Shown here: positions 28,709-38,589 of the stretch, in pieces
Layout: every line of letters starts with the position of its first letter
Position numbering within the stretch: position 1 is the first letter of the stretch
Origin: Agarophyton chilense
Taxonomy: Eukaryota; Rhodophyta; Florideophyceae; Gracilariales; Gracilariaceae
Direction: 5' to 3'
Length of the DNA: 64,000 nucleotides
NCBI GenBank assembly: GCA_030374765.1
Contig: JARGXX010000068.1
Span: forward strand, 3,038,001 to 3,102,000
The notes under the pieces: generated by a model
Told to the model about the DNA's origin: nothing
Database searches by the model: none
What the model saw: the letters and a program-made list of their open reading frames with translations, nothing else
Position numbers and translations under genes: made by a program

Positions 28709-31126
28709 TCACTTGCGACGCCCACGAGTCTTTCCTTTCGGGGTACCTTTTGTCACTCGTGAACTTCCAGCAGCTTTTCCTCGTCCGCGCCCACCGCGCC
28801 CACCACGCCCACCACGACCAGCCCTTCCGCTGCTTGCTTTTGAAGCAGCTTTACTTTTCGTGGTTTTCGCCCCCTTCTTTGTTTGTCTGCCACTGATATC
28901 CTTCACGAAATGGTCTTCATCGCTTTCCTCTGGCTCTTCTTCTTCTACCTCGAGCTCCAAGTCATCATCAACTACAGCGACGTCCTCGCCCCCCCCAGGA
29001 ATAGAGTTCTTTCTTGTTGATGCTAAAGATTCCGCAGTCTTCACTCCAACACGGCGGCCAGTCACAGTACTTCGCGCATGAGTACCAGCATTATACGCAC
29101 GTGTGAAAGCGGTCTTCACAGGCGTTCGGATATTTGCCAAAGGACTCCTTCCCTTGCCGTACACTCCACATTCCAGAATATCTATCCAATCCGGATCACG
29201 TTCCATATAGTAACTGTCCAATCGCTCTATCACTTCATCTATACCAGCCTCACCAGAACGTATCAATGGAGTAGCGAAACAAGTAGTTAGAGACGGTATA
29301 TAGTCGAGCCTGAAGCTGCGCGCAGATCCCGTGCTAGTTTTCGCAGCTTTTAGCTTCATTTCTAACCCTTGGACGATTCGCTTCCATTTGTTTCCTTTTG
29401 ACATGTTGCCCAGAAAAGAGGGGAACATGAGCTGGGCACCAATTCCACCAGCTAAAAGAGTTCCTGGTCTCAATGAAGATAGGACGGCGCCGGTAGGCAT
29501 GAGATCCCATCGCTGCTGACCTCTGACGAGAGCATTGCACAAATCACCTTCTGATATACTCTCTGCAGCATCGGCTAAAGCATCCAATGAATGACTGGCA
29601 GCCGTAGTATGAATATAGTTCTCTTGTATAAACAATGGGATCAAATCGGCATCAGTGAAGTAAGTATCAGTACGCGCAATGAGCGAGTTAGCAGAGCCAT
29701 CGATTCCTGGCTGAAAAAAACTCCTAGCCAATTCGAAGATAGATTTCTGTATGACAGTCTTTCCTTCAAACTGAAGCCTATTCTTCACGTCACCATATGA
29801 AAGGCTGGGGGAATTCGTTCTCCACGCTTGTAAGAGATTGATCATTTGCCTGATATCTCCATTGCAGCCTTCGGCAAGTTTGGTCAAAGTCTGCTCTTGG
29901 ATATATCCAAAACCTTCCTTACGAACGATGTGTACAAGACGGGAGGTGATTTGTTTCGCCATGGGCTTTCGGAAGCGGATTTTGAAGCAACTATTGGCCA
30001 GCGATCGCATGTTAGATGATGAGTCATCATTTGCGATACAAATGATGGGTACCTTTGACTTTTTGATTAAGCGAATCAATTCTTGCGATCCGCCTCTATC
30101 ACCACCACTCATACCGTCAACTTCATCCATGATGAGTGCCTGTCCCTGAGGATAAGGGCTCTTACTTTTCTTCTTGTTAGAAATGCTAAAGTACTTGGAC
30201 ATGGAATTGGCGACCATTACAGTTTCACCCAGCATCTGTACACCTCCTTTGTTTCGCACGTCCGAGGCGTTGAACTCATGGGGTTCAAACCCAGCCTCCC
30301 GACAAACGATTTGGGCAGCAGTGGTCTTGCCAATTCCTGGGGGCCCCACGAGAAAGACAGCGGCATAGTCTGAATCCGAACGATCCTTTAATTTCTTTGC
30401 GTGTCCATCCGAGTACAAGAACTTGGACTTCCACATTGAAATCCAGTTTGAAAGATCCTTGATTGCCTTTTGATTTGCTACAAGTTCAGCTTTGGACGTT
30501 GGTTTATACTTGTCAACCCAGAGCTGAGAAGAAGCTGCTGACGGTTTGACACGGTTAGAAGTGGCATTGTTTTGCAGATTTGTGTTTTCCGAAGTGGTCT
30601 TCTTGGAATGTTTGGCACTACGAGTGGGGCCTTTCTTAACTGCAGGTTCAATATCGACTGGTTCCTGAACCATATTCATTGGCTCTTGATTGGGACGAGC
30701 CGTTTCCGGGATCTGCGGCTGTTGCGCTCGCGAGGCACTAATCATTGCAAATAAAGCATCCTCATCAATCTTAGGAATGGACTTGGCATCTAACTTGGAT
30801 ATTTTAGAAGCGCCAGGGTCAGTGCCGACGATAGCATGCGTGACCTTTCCGCTGACGGCGGAGACGACGCGCGCACCATACTCCTTGCACAGGTCGTTAC
30901 ATTCTTCGCGCAGAAGGGAATCAAGCACGCCAGTGATGACAAAAACCTTTCCGGCGAGACAGTCAGGAGCGCCGACCGGCAGCGGCTTGTTGCCGTGGTT
31001 GGGCGGGTTGTCTGAACGCGGCTGCCAGCGGGGCTTCTTCTGTGGCGGTCCGGCGGCCGCGGGCTTCGAGCCGCCGAGACCCGGGAAGGAGCGTTTCAAC
31101 TTCTTGGAGGCGGGCTCTCTGGGCAT
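28709..31126 (-). CDS. RFC1: replication factor C large subunit RFC1
   Basis: Clamp-loader subunit that opens PCNA and loads it on primed DNA. 805 residues from the ATG at 31126; the frame is open upstream to 31297 without ATG. Order: basic Pro-rich N-terminus, BRCT domain (about 52-133, CLAGKVFVITG), linker, AAA+ module with Walker A GPPGIGKT (261-268) and Walker B LIMDEVDGM, sensor region NDDSSSNMR, and the RFC1 C-terminal collar domain. The tail is an RGG/GRG repeat with a basic end (GKTRGRRK). Length is shorter than human RFC1 but normal for algae and yeast. An E2F-like site lies about 140 bp upstream. Confidence 0.96.
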   Translation of the reverse strand: MPREPASKKLKRSFPGLGGSKPAAAGPPQKKPRWQPRSDNPPNHGNKPLPVGAPDCLAGKVFVITGVLDSLLREECNDLCKEYGARVVSAVSGKVTHAIVGTDPGASKISKLDAKSIPKIDEDALFAMISASRAQQPQIPETARPNQEPMNMVQEPVDIEPAVKKGPTRSAKHSKKTTSENTNLQNNATSNRVKPSAASSQLWVDKYKPTSKAELVANQKAIKDLSNWISMWKSKFLYSDGHAKKLKDRSDSDYAAVFLVGPPGIGKTTAAQIVCREAGFEPHEFNASDVRNKGGVQMLGETVMVANSMSKYFSISNKKKSKSPYPQGQALIMDEVDGMSGGDRGGSQELIRLIKKSKVPIICIANDDSSSNMRSLANSCFKIRFRKPMAKQITSRLVHIVRKEGFGYIQEQTLTKLAEGCNGDIRQMINLLQAWRTNSPSLSYGDVKNRLQFEGKTVIQKSIFELARSFFQPGIDGSANSLIARTDTYFTDADLIPLFIQENYIHTTAASHSLDALADAAESISEGDLCNALVRGQQRWDLMPTGAVLSSLRPGTLLAGGIGAQLMFPSFLGNMSKGNKWKRIVQGLEMKLKAAKTSTGSARSFRLDYIPSLTTCFATPLIRSGEAGIDEVIERLDSYYMERDPDWIDILECGVYGKGRSPLANIRTPVKTAFTRAYNAGTHARSTVTGRRVGVKTAESLASTRKNSIPGGGEDVAVVDDDLELEVEEEEPEESDEDHFVKDISGRQTKKGAKTTKSKAASKASSGRAGRGGRGGRGGRGRGKAAGSSRVTKGTPKGKTRGRRK

Positions 31127-31713
31127 GATGCGGATCGCTGTTGATGCTACAGCGGACGCCGAGTAGGCGCGGGCGTAGGGCTGGATGGGGGTTGCCAGCC
31201 CGCGGGTATGCACCCGAGCTTGTTCTGATGAGATTATGAACTTGTGAAAACGTTTTGTCCCGCCGTTTTGGCGCGAAATACAAACGGCGAAAAGCAATTA
31301 AAGTTTAATTGCACGTTGCCGCGTTGTCCACGTGGATCGGCTAGTCGACCGGCATTGTCAGTCGTGCCATGCATGGGACAAAGAGAGGCAGCGCTGACGA
31401 ATCATGCGCAGAAGACGGCGGCCGCCAACAAAAAAAATATTTTGCACAAAACACATCACGCGCATCACGCCGTCACGCCTTCCAAGTCATACCGCCCCTT
31501 AGTGGCGCATCATCTTCGTTGCGCGGCACACGCCGTGTCGTGCGCACCTGCGCAACATGCGCTTTTTAAGCGCTGCAGCTCGTTCACCAACGCCACTGGA
31601 CGCTGTGCATACCTGCCGCTCATAGCTCCCTCCTCCTCCCCCCCTCCCCCCCTCTCCCCATCTTCCTTTTCATTTCCCAGTTCGCTTTCTTTCACCCCCA
31701 TCACCATCACGCC
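31127..31713. promoter_or_regulatory. divergent promoter of RFC1 and the tetraspanin-like gene
   Basis: About 590 bp between divergent starts. It carries an E2F-type site next to the RFC1 side and a C/T-rich tract (about 31619-31675) just before the tetraspanin-like gene. No convincing ORF. Confidence 0.55.
31266..31278. promoter_or_regulatory. E2F/DP-type site TTTTGGCGCGAAA
   Basis: Matches the E2F consensus TTTSSCGS in both orientations (TTTTGGCGCGAAA). It is 140 bp upstream of the RFC1 start; RFC1 is a known S-phase E2F target in plants and animals. Functional use is inference. Confidence 0.7.
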
Positions 31714-32904
31714 ATGCCTTCCAAGAAGCACCCGCCAACGAAGACCGAGCGTCCCGCCAGAACCTCTGGCAATACCACCGGCAAGTCTCGCTCCCGTCGT
31801 GCCTCTGAAAAGCCTTCTCGCACCATCTCAAAGACCCGCAAACATTCGCATACTCACAAATCGCGTAAGTCGCAGAGCAAATGGGAGACGGACAAGTCGC
31901 GCTCGAAGGCCGCCTCCGGAAAAGGGACTACTCGGAAGAAAGCACCCAAAACAACACCCAAAACAGAACGCCACCCGTCTTCGTCGCTGGGACACGGCCC
32001 GGGAGACCCTGTGACACTGATTTTCCTTGTTCTGCTCGCGTTATCGTCCATTGTGTTCTTCGTGATAGGCGTGTGGCTCCTGGTCACTCAAGATGGATGG
32101 CCTGTTGGACTCAATAATACCGGAAATCGCAATTGGACAAGACTGCTATCGTATGGTACAGCGTGCATTATTGTTTCGTTGCTTCTCATTCCGATCATTA
32201 TTTTCATGGTAATGGACGCTGCGGCAAGGAGGGGTTCACAAGCGCGCACGACTCGTTTGATAGTCGTGTTTCTCAGTTCGTTTATTATCGTTGTGTTAAT
32301 TCTCATGTCCGTCACTGGAATTTTGTTCGCAGCTAATCGACCCGGTTTCATCGCCAATATCATCGAGGAGGCATGGACCAAAACTGTGCTCGATGGCGAC
32401 TCGGTGGGCACAGCATGCGATGTAGAACGTAATTTTCAATGCCGCGGATGGCGTACAGACTCGTGCGTGAATTGCAACCCCACAGTGAACAATGTATACG
32501 GAGAATGCCAAGATCTGCAGAAAGTGGTATGCCCCCGATGTTTTCCGGCCGCTCCGGTGCAAGCTGGAGCACCTGGACAAGTCGGTGGCGCCACCACCGT
32601 CCAGGGCGGCTTTACGCAGGGCACGGAAGGAAGTTCGACAACAACTGGGTCAAGCGCCACCGCCCCGGTTGCGGTTCAGGCTGGTGGCAGTGATGAATTG
32701 TTGCAACGAGATATTGTACGCGAGCGAAATGGATTTGAATGGACGGAACGACAACAGACTCAGGTGAGCGTCCCTGGTTGCCGAAATCCGGTGCTAAGAC
32801 GGTATCGGTCGTTCTTTGTGCCCATGACGGTGTATACTTTTTTTATGTTGTTGCTATTGCTTGTTTTGTCGTACAAGACGTGTGTGGATTCTTCGAGACG
32901 GTGA
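31714..32904 (+). CDS. tetraspanin-like four-helix membrane protein
   Basis: A 396-residue protein. A basic, Ser/Lys/Thr/Arg-rich cytoplasmic N-terminus (about 1-92) precedes four predicted helices (about 100-124, 144-167, 183-206, 369-388). A large extracellular loop between helices 3 and 4 has Cys-rich sequence (FQCRGW, then DSCVNC, then later Cys pairs) like the CCG region of tetraspanins, but with CRG in place of CCG. The loop also has a Gly/Thr/Ser-rich insert. Topology fits tetraspanins; sequence support is moderate. Confidence 0.6.
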   Translation: MPSKKHPPTKTERPARTSGNTTGKSRSRRASEKPSRTISKTRKHSHTHKSRKSQSKWETDKSRSKAASGKGTTRKKAPKTTPKTERHPSSSLGHGPGDPVTLIFLVLLALSSIVFFVIGVWLLVTQDGWPVGLNNTGNRNWTRLLSYGTACIIVSLLLIPIIIFMVMDAAARRGSQARTTRLIVVFLSSFIIVVLILMSVTGILFAANRPGFIANIIEEAWTKTVLDGDSVGTACDVERNFQCRGWRTDSCVNCNPTVNNVYGECQDLQKVVCPRCFPAAPVQAGAPGQVGGATTVQGGFTQGTEGSSTTTGSSATAPVAVQAGGSDELLQRDIVRERNGFEWTERQQTQVSVPGCRNPVLRRYRSFFVPMTVYTFFMLLLLLVLSYKTCVDSSRR

Positions 32905-33463
32905 TCGATTGACTTGTGTGAAATGGTGTCTATGTCGTGTACATCAGAGCGTTTGATGGTAGGGCGAGTAGCGCTGTAGTGGAAACGCGCACACATTTTG
33001 CTAAACGTAACTTTTTTGATTGTGACTTGTGTGTTTGATTGTCAAAGGTTGTGTGTGGACGTGCGCATCACGCATCATCGCGCGCTCGGTGATCACGCGG
33101 TGACCGCTCATTTGCTTGGGCGAGCTGTCGTCACGCGCGCCATGCTGCGCCACTGCAAGCAGCGCCTGTCTGCTTGCGACGTGACTTGGCACCAAACACG
33201 TGTCTTTGTCGCTGTTGTGAAACGGCTCAACCCGCACCCACTGTAAACACTCCATGTCACCGTGCCACTGCCATCGTCATCGCTTGTCCTCTATACATGA
33301 CTCTATACATGACACAACGTACCATCTCTTCGTCGCTGTGCTTTTCATCCTTATCATCCTTACAATCACAATGTTTTTGATCCACGTCTGCGCTTCCTTT
33401 CTGTATTTCTCAGCTCTACCTCGTTCTTTCTGACTGTTCTCATCATACTTCTCTTGTTTGGCA
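32905..33463. promoter_or_regulatory. HisRS upstream region
   Basis: About 560 bp between two plus-strand genes. Contains a perfect 12-bp tandem duplication (33289-33312) and a pyrimidine-rich stretch before the HisRS ATG. Confidence 0.45.
33289..33312. repeat. 12-bp perfect tandem duplication
   Basis: CTCTATACATGA twice in direct succession, about 150 bp before the HisRS start. Confidence 0.95.
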
Positions 33464-34888
33464 ATGGCTCCAAAGGTTTCTGCGAAGCCGCCGAAGGGCA
33501 CGAGGGACATCTCTCCCGAAGCAATGGCCGTCCGCGAGCACGCCTTCGCCAAAATCAAACGCATCTTTCGAAACCACGGCGCCGTCTCCATTGATACGCC
33601 CGTCTTTGAACTGCGCGACGTTCTTCAAAACAAATACGGCGAGGACTCCAAGCTGATCTACCATCTTTCGGACGAAATGTCCAGCGAAACCGGAGAAAAA
33701 TTGTCGCTGCGATACGATCTGTCTGTTCCGTTCGCACGCTACATTGCATCCAACAACGTCGTCAGTATCAAACGATTCCACATTGCAAAAGTTTACAGAA
33801 GAGATCGACCGGCCATGGAACGCGGACGCTTTCGAGAGTTTTATCAATGCGACTTTGATATTGCTGGCCAGTACCCGTCCATGATTGCCGATGCGGAGGT
33901 CTTGGTCGTGATGATGGAAATGTTCGACGCTCTTGCTGCTACAAGTGAATACCACCACAAATTACTGGGCAGCTATAGTATAAAGGTGTCGAATCGCGTC
34001 ATTCTTGATTCAATTTTGCGTGTGTGCGGAGTTCCTGATGATAAGTTGCGTACCATATGCTCCGCCATTGACAAGCTTGATAAGATGTCGTGGAGCCAAG
34101 TGCGCGACGAAATGGTTTTGGAAAAGGATCTTGACGAAGATGTGGCGGACGCCATTGAACCATATGTAATGCTCAAAGGAGAACCGCATCAAGTGCTGGC
34201 CTCCCTGCGCGAACACACTAAATTGGTCGAGTTATGTTCGGACGCTCTTGATCAGATGGAAAAATTGTTTGATCTGGTGACTGTTATGAGACAAGACATG
34301 TCCCAGCGCCTTTCTTTCGATCTCAGTCTTGCGCGAGGGTTGGACTACTACACGGGTGTCATATTTGAAGCTGTACTCATGGAGCAAGGAATCAATCTTG
34401 GTTCCATTGGTGCTGGCGGCCGGTATGACAATCTGGTTGGCATGTTCAAGAAAAACACCATTCCGTGCGTCGGTTGCTCTCTTGGAATCGAACGAATAAT
34501 GAACTTGATGCTGAAGGCCGCCGAACAGCAAGCAAAGGCCGCATCAAATAAAGGAAATGGCTCGATCAAAGCTGCGTGCACACAAGTTTTGGTCGCTTCG
34601 CAGAAGGGTTGCATGAAAGAACGGATGCAATTGTGTTCAGAGCTTTGGCGCGGTGGTATTGCTGCCGAGTTCAGTTACAATGAGAATTGGAATCAAGGGA
34701 AGCAGATTGCCAGCGCTCTAAAATCTTTCATTCCTCTTATCGCGTTCGTTGGTGAAGATGAATTGGCAAATGGGCAAGTCGTGTTGAAGAACTTGGCAAA
34801 AGAGGAGCAGCGACCTGTTCGCAGAGAATGTATTGTGGAGACTATTCGAGAGGAGCTTCGTGCTGGTGGAGAGGGTGCGGTTGGATAA
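33464..34888 (+). CDS. HARS: histidyl-tRNA synthetase, eukaryotic cytosolic type
   Basis: Class II aminoacyl-tRNA synthetase charging tRNA-His. 474 residues from ATG 33464 (a TTG two codons earlier is ignored). Motifs in order: PKGTRDISPE, motif 1 region with HGAVSIDTPVFELRDVL, motif 2 RFHIAKVYRRDRP...REFYQCDFDI, histidine loop LARGLDYYTGVIFE, motif 3 GAGGRYDNLVGMF...GCSLGIERI, and a C-terminal anticodon-binding domain (about 370-465). No clear targeting presequence is seen from this ATG. Intronless. Confidence 0.96.
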   Translation: MAPKVSAKPPKGTRDISPEAMAVREHAFAKIKRIFRNHGAVSIDTPVFELRDVLQNKYGEDSKLIYHLSDEMSSETGEKLSLRYDLSVPFARYIASNNVVSIKRFHIAKVYRRDRPAMERGRFREFYQCDFDIAGQYPSMIADAEVLVVMMEMFDALAATSEYHHKLLGSYSIKVSNRVILDSILRVCGVPDDKLRTICSAIDKLDKMSWSQVRDEMVLEKDLDEDVADAIEPYVMLKGEPHQVLASLREHTKLVELCSDALDQMEKLFDLVTVMRQDMSQRLSFDLSLARGLDYYTGVIFEAVLMEQGINLGSIGAGGRYDNLVGMFKKNTIPCVGCSLGIERIMNLMLKAAEQQAKAASNKGNGSIKAACTQVLVASQKGCMKERMQLCSELWRGGIAAEFSYNENWNQGKQIASALKSFIPLIAFVGEDELANGQVVLKNLAKEEQRPVRRECIVETIREELRAGGEGAVG

Positions 34889-35469
34889 GGAGTGTCAGGG
34901 TGGAGTGTTGTTTTTTGAGATGTGGATTGCACTAACAAGCTGTACGCTACACTAAATATCTTAATGCCAGTGCGATAAAGAATGGACGACAAAAAGCACC
35001 TTGAGCTCCAACATCATTTCGGAGAAGCGAAGCCGCAGTCCGCAGAGGAGGGCACGCACGCCGTAACGGTTACAAGACGTTTGGCACGATTGGCAGTCAG
35101 GCTCTGCGACAAGCGTGATTTCTGCTGCATGCCGGTGAGCCAGAACGCGTGTCGCCAAGTTGTGTGGCCCGGGTGGTCTAAGATTCAGGCGCACGGTGCT
35201 GCAAATTTTGCATGCACGCCGTTCCGGCGAAGCGGCGCAAATCTCCGATATACACGTGCGCCGAGGCGGATGCAGCGCTGCACTGCCGCGGCTCATGCCG
35301 TTTACAGAGCTTCTTGCCAACCTCACGTCGCCGTATCTGCGAGCCAGCGCCGCGGCTTGGTCCTCTGAATCTGTCTATAACTCGCAGTATCTATATACGA
35401 AGGTAGCTCAACGTCTGCGTTTACCCGTGTGTCTTCCGCTGACCCAACGCGCTGCTCTCGTGTTACGCG
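34889..35469. other. intergenic, GC-rich leader of the ABC gene
   Basis: No recognised gene. Overlapping plus-strand frames of 128-208 codons are GC-driven and run into the ABC coding region out of frame. Probably the HisRS 3' end and the ABC promoter. Confidence 0.45.
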
Positions 35470-38030
35470 ATGAGCCCTCGCGTCGCATGCTCTCCGCTTC
35501 GCTGCCACCTGCCTCCTTCTTCCTTCGTGTCGCTCACAAGCGCTGTTTTCGTCGCTCCCGCTCCACTTCTAACTCGCAGCCTAAACAGATGCACTCCGCG
35601 ACACCGCCTGACTTTCCGACTTCGCCCCACACTTTTTGCCTCAAAACTTTCTTTATTCGCCTTTCGACGTTCCCTACAGACGGTATGCACCGCAAGCACC
35701 AATCAGAACAAGACTCCGCCACAGCCTTATGCTGCGCCCAGTTTTTCACCTCGTCTAGCTCAATCTTCTCTCCGTGCCCTGGCTGATTACTATTCTGACT
35801 TGTGCAGCACACAGCCGTTCATAGCGCGCCGCCTCGTCTTGTCAATTGTATCAATCATAATCTCAAAGCTCATCGGCGTCACTGTACCCTTCTTCTTCAA
35901 ACGAATCATTGACAATCTCATGGCACATTCTGTAAAAACCTCCGCGAACACCCTGGCTTTCACAATATATGCAGTCTTACTTCACGGTCTTGCTCGTTTT
36001 TTGTCATCAGTCTCCCACGAAATGCGAAGTTGCGTTTTTGCCAAGGCAGGCCAACGCGTGGGCCGAAGCATCACTGCCGCTTCTTTTGCTCACATTCAGT
36101 CTCTGGAAATGGCGTTTCACAACAGCGCTCAGACCGGCGCCGTGACGCGTGTTATCGACAGAGGTACCAGAAGTGTGCTTACCATTTTTCGAGGTCTCAT
36201 ATTCGCTTTCATGCCGAGCATGTTTGAACTACTGTTGGTCTGTGGCGTTCTGTTCACACGTTTCTCCATCTGGTATGTTGCCGTCATTCTCGTAACCTTT
36301 CTAGCCTTTATATCGTGGACGTTGTTCGTAAATGATAAGCTTGGAAACGTACGCAGAGATATGAATACGGTGGAGAATGATGCGTCGGCGAAGCTAACTG
36401 ACTCTCTCATCAACGTTGAAGCTGTCAAAGCATTCAACAATGGCAATTTTGAGTTGAATCGCTACGACCAAGTGCTAACGCAATACGAAAAACTTGCAAT
36501 CCGCAATGACTGGTATTACGCTGCGCTTAACATTGGGCAGGGCCTCATATATACAGTTGGCCTCACTCTTATCCTTATTCGGGCTGCCCAGGGAGTCGTA
36601 GCCGGAACAATCACAGTTGGGTCCGTGGTGATGTTGGCATCTATGCTGCAACAACTATGGGTTCCTCTGAACTTCCTGGGGTGGCAATATCGCGAAGTGA
36701 AACAAAGCTTAATTGACATGCAAAATCTATTCGACTTAATTAAACGAACACCTCGTATCGTCGAAGCACCAAATGCGACCGATATCCGCATCAACGGTGG
36801 CGAAATTGTATTCGACAATGTCACATTTTTGTACCCCGAACCAGATGAATCCTTGTTGTTCACAAGGAAAACATCAGAAGTCACCCGAAGCAATGGAAAT
36901 GACCCATCGGACAGGAACAGAAGACTCGCGTTGGATGGCGTCAGTTTCCGAGTTCCACCGGGAAACAGCCTGGCGCTGGTAGGATCGAGCGGGTCTGGTA
37001 AGAGCACTGCCACCCGTCTACTAACCCGGCTTTACGATGCCACGAGTGGACGAATTTTGATCGACGGGCAAGATATATCCACGGCAACGATGGAGTCTTT
37101 GCGAAACGTTATAAGCATTGTACCACAGGTTCGTTGAACTCCGACTTTTTCATCATGAAACGTTTTGCGGTCATATAAGACTCACTGACATTTCGAATGA
37201 CAAATGGGATCTAAACAGGACACAGCACTCTTCAACGGTAAGTTGTGCTTTATATTGCATACCAGAAGCAGATTTCAATGTCAATCAAAGCCCAGAAAAC
37301 TAATCCATGACCATTTGTTTGTTGAGACAGATACCATTGCGTACAATATCCGTTATGGACGACCGTCGGCAACCGACGAAGAAGTTGTCGCCGCCGCCAA
37401 GGCAGCGTCAATTCACGAGGTAATTATGAGGACACCGCAAGGATACCAAACTCTTGTCGGGGAGCGCGGTGTGCGCTTATCTGGAGGAGAAAGGCAAAGG
37501 CTTTCTGTCGCAAGAGCTTTCCTAAAAGGCAGTCAAGTCATTATCGAGGACGAAAGCACCAGCGCTCTCGGTATGTTCTATACGAAATCATTTTCAAAAA
37601 CGTTGTTGTCCTTCAAACGGTTTCTAACGACCGATATGTTTGTGACGGGAAATATTCATCAGATACAATGACAGAAATGGAGGTTTCAAATGCTCTGCAA
37701 AAGCTTGGGGTTAACAGAACGCGAATAATTGTGGCTCATCGTTTAAGCACCATAATGAATGTGGATCATATTGTCGTTCTTAGAGAGGGGAAAAATGTTG
37801 AGGAAGGTAGTTTTGGGGATCTGGTTCAAAAAGAGCATGGCGCGTTCAGGGATATGTGGGAAAGACAACAGAAGAAGAATGACGAAGATGGAATTCTCGA
37901 TGATGACGATGGGCTCCTTGAAGACCATGAGAAAGTATACAAGAGAAACGGAGCTTTCTACAATGGGGAACGAGGGCGACGCGAACATGGGGGCGATCTG
38001 CTTCATGGCGAGGTTCCGTCGAGGGGATGA
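35470..38030 (+). CDS. ATM1: ATM1/ABCB7-type mitochondrial ABC half-transporter, four exons
   Basis: Exports a glutathione-linked sulfur compound from mitochondria for cytosolic Fe-S assembly (family knowledge). Exons 35470-37128, 37219-37237, 37331-37570 and 37663-38030 give 761 residues; introns are 90, 93 and 92 nt. Exon 2 is only 19 nt and restores the Q-loop region ([18 protein letters not shown]). Ser/Arg-rich presequence (about 1-75), six-helix domain with the family block [14 protein letters not shown], then the NBD: Walker [10 protein letters not shown] (505-513), signature LSGGERQR, Walker B/DE, D-loop SALD, H-loop IVAHRLST. Targeting to mitochondria rather than plastid is inferred from family. 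Confidence 0.93.
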
Positions 38031-38589
38031 CTAGTAAACGATGCAATCGCGAAATACTCTCATTATTTGAATACCTCGTCGACAACATGTTTCAGAACTG
38101 CTGTAAGAACTAACATCAACTCTTCTGTGCTAAAGTTGGGAGGAACATTGACATACTTCGTTTTTCCATGGGAACCAATGAACCTTTATTGCGATTCAAA
38201 TGTCACATCTCTCTGTCTCTCTGTCTCTCTCTCTTTTACGGGCATGCTACGTTCTACTAATATAACATTATTTGGCAAGGGTCATCCTTTGGGTAATACG
38301 TAGCAAAGAACGTTAGTTTGGAAGAAACGTTCTCTCACTAAAAAGGCCAACACTCTATCAGGCCACTTGAATATAATTTCTTCAAGATGTTGACACTCGC
38401 GAGGACAAGGAAAACCTTCTCGACAGTGCCCGCTTTGGACACCGTAACACATAGTGGTCTACAGAATTGAGAAGATTCGGACTTCCCTTCTCTCTAGGGA
38501 AGCGAAACGGAACTGCGGTTGGGTCTCCTACGGAGGCCGACGTCTTTCAGATTACGAAGAAATGTCATATCGTTGTGCGATAACTAAAC
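38031..38589. other. intergenic between convergent genes
   Basis: About 560 bp; includes a CT-rich microsatellite (38208-38236). No ORF recognised. Confidence 0.5.
38208..38236. repeat. TCTCTCTG-type CT microsatellite
   Basis: A CT tract interrupted by two G at 8-bp spacing. Confidence 0.9.
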
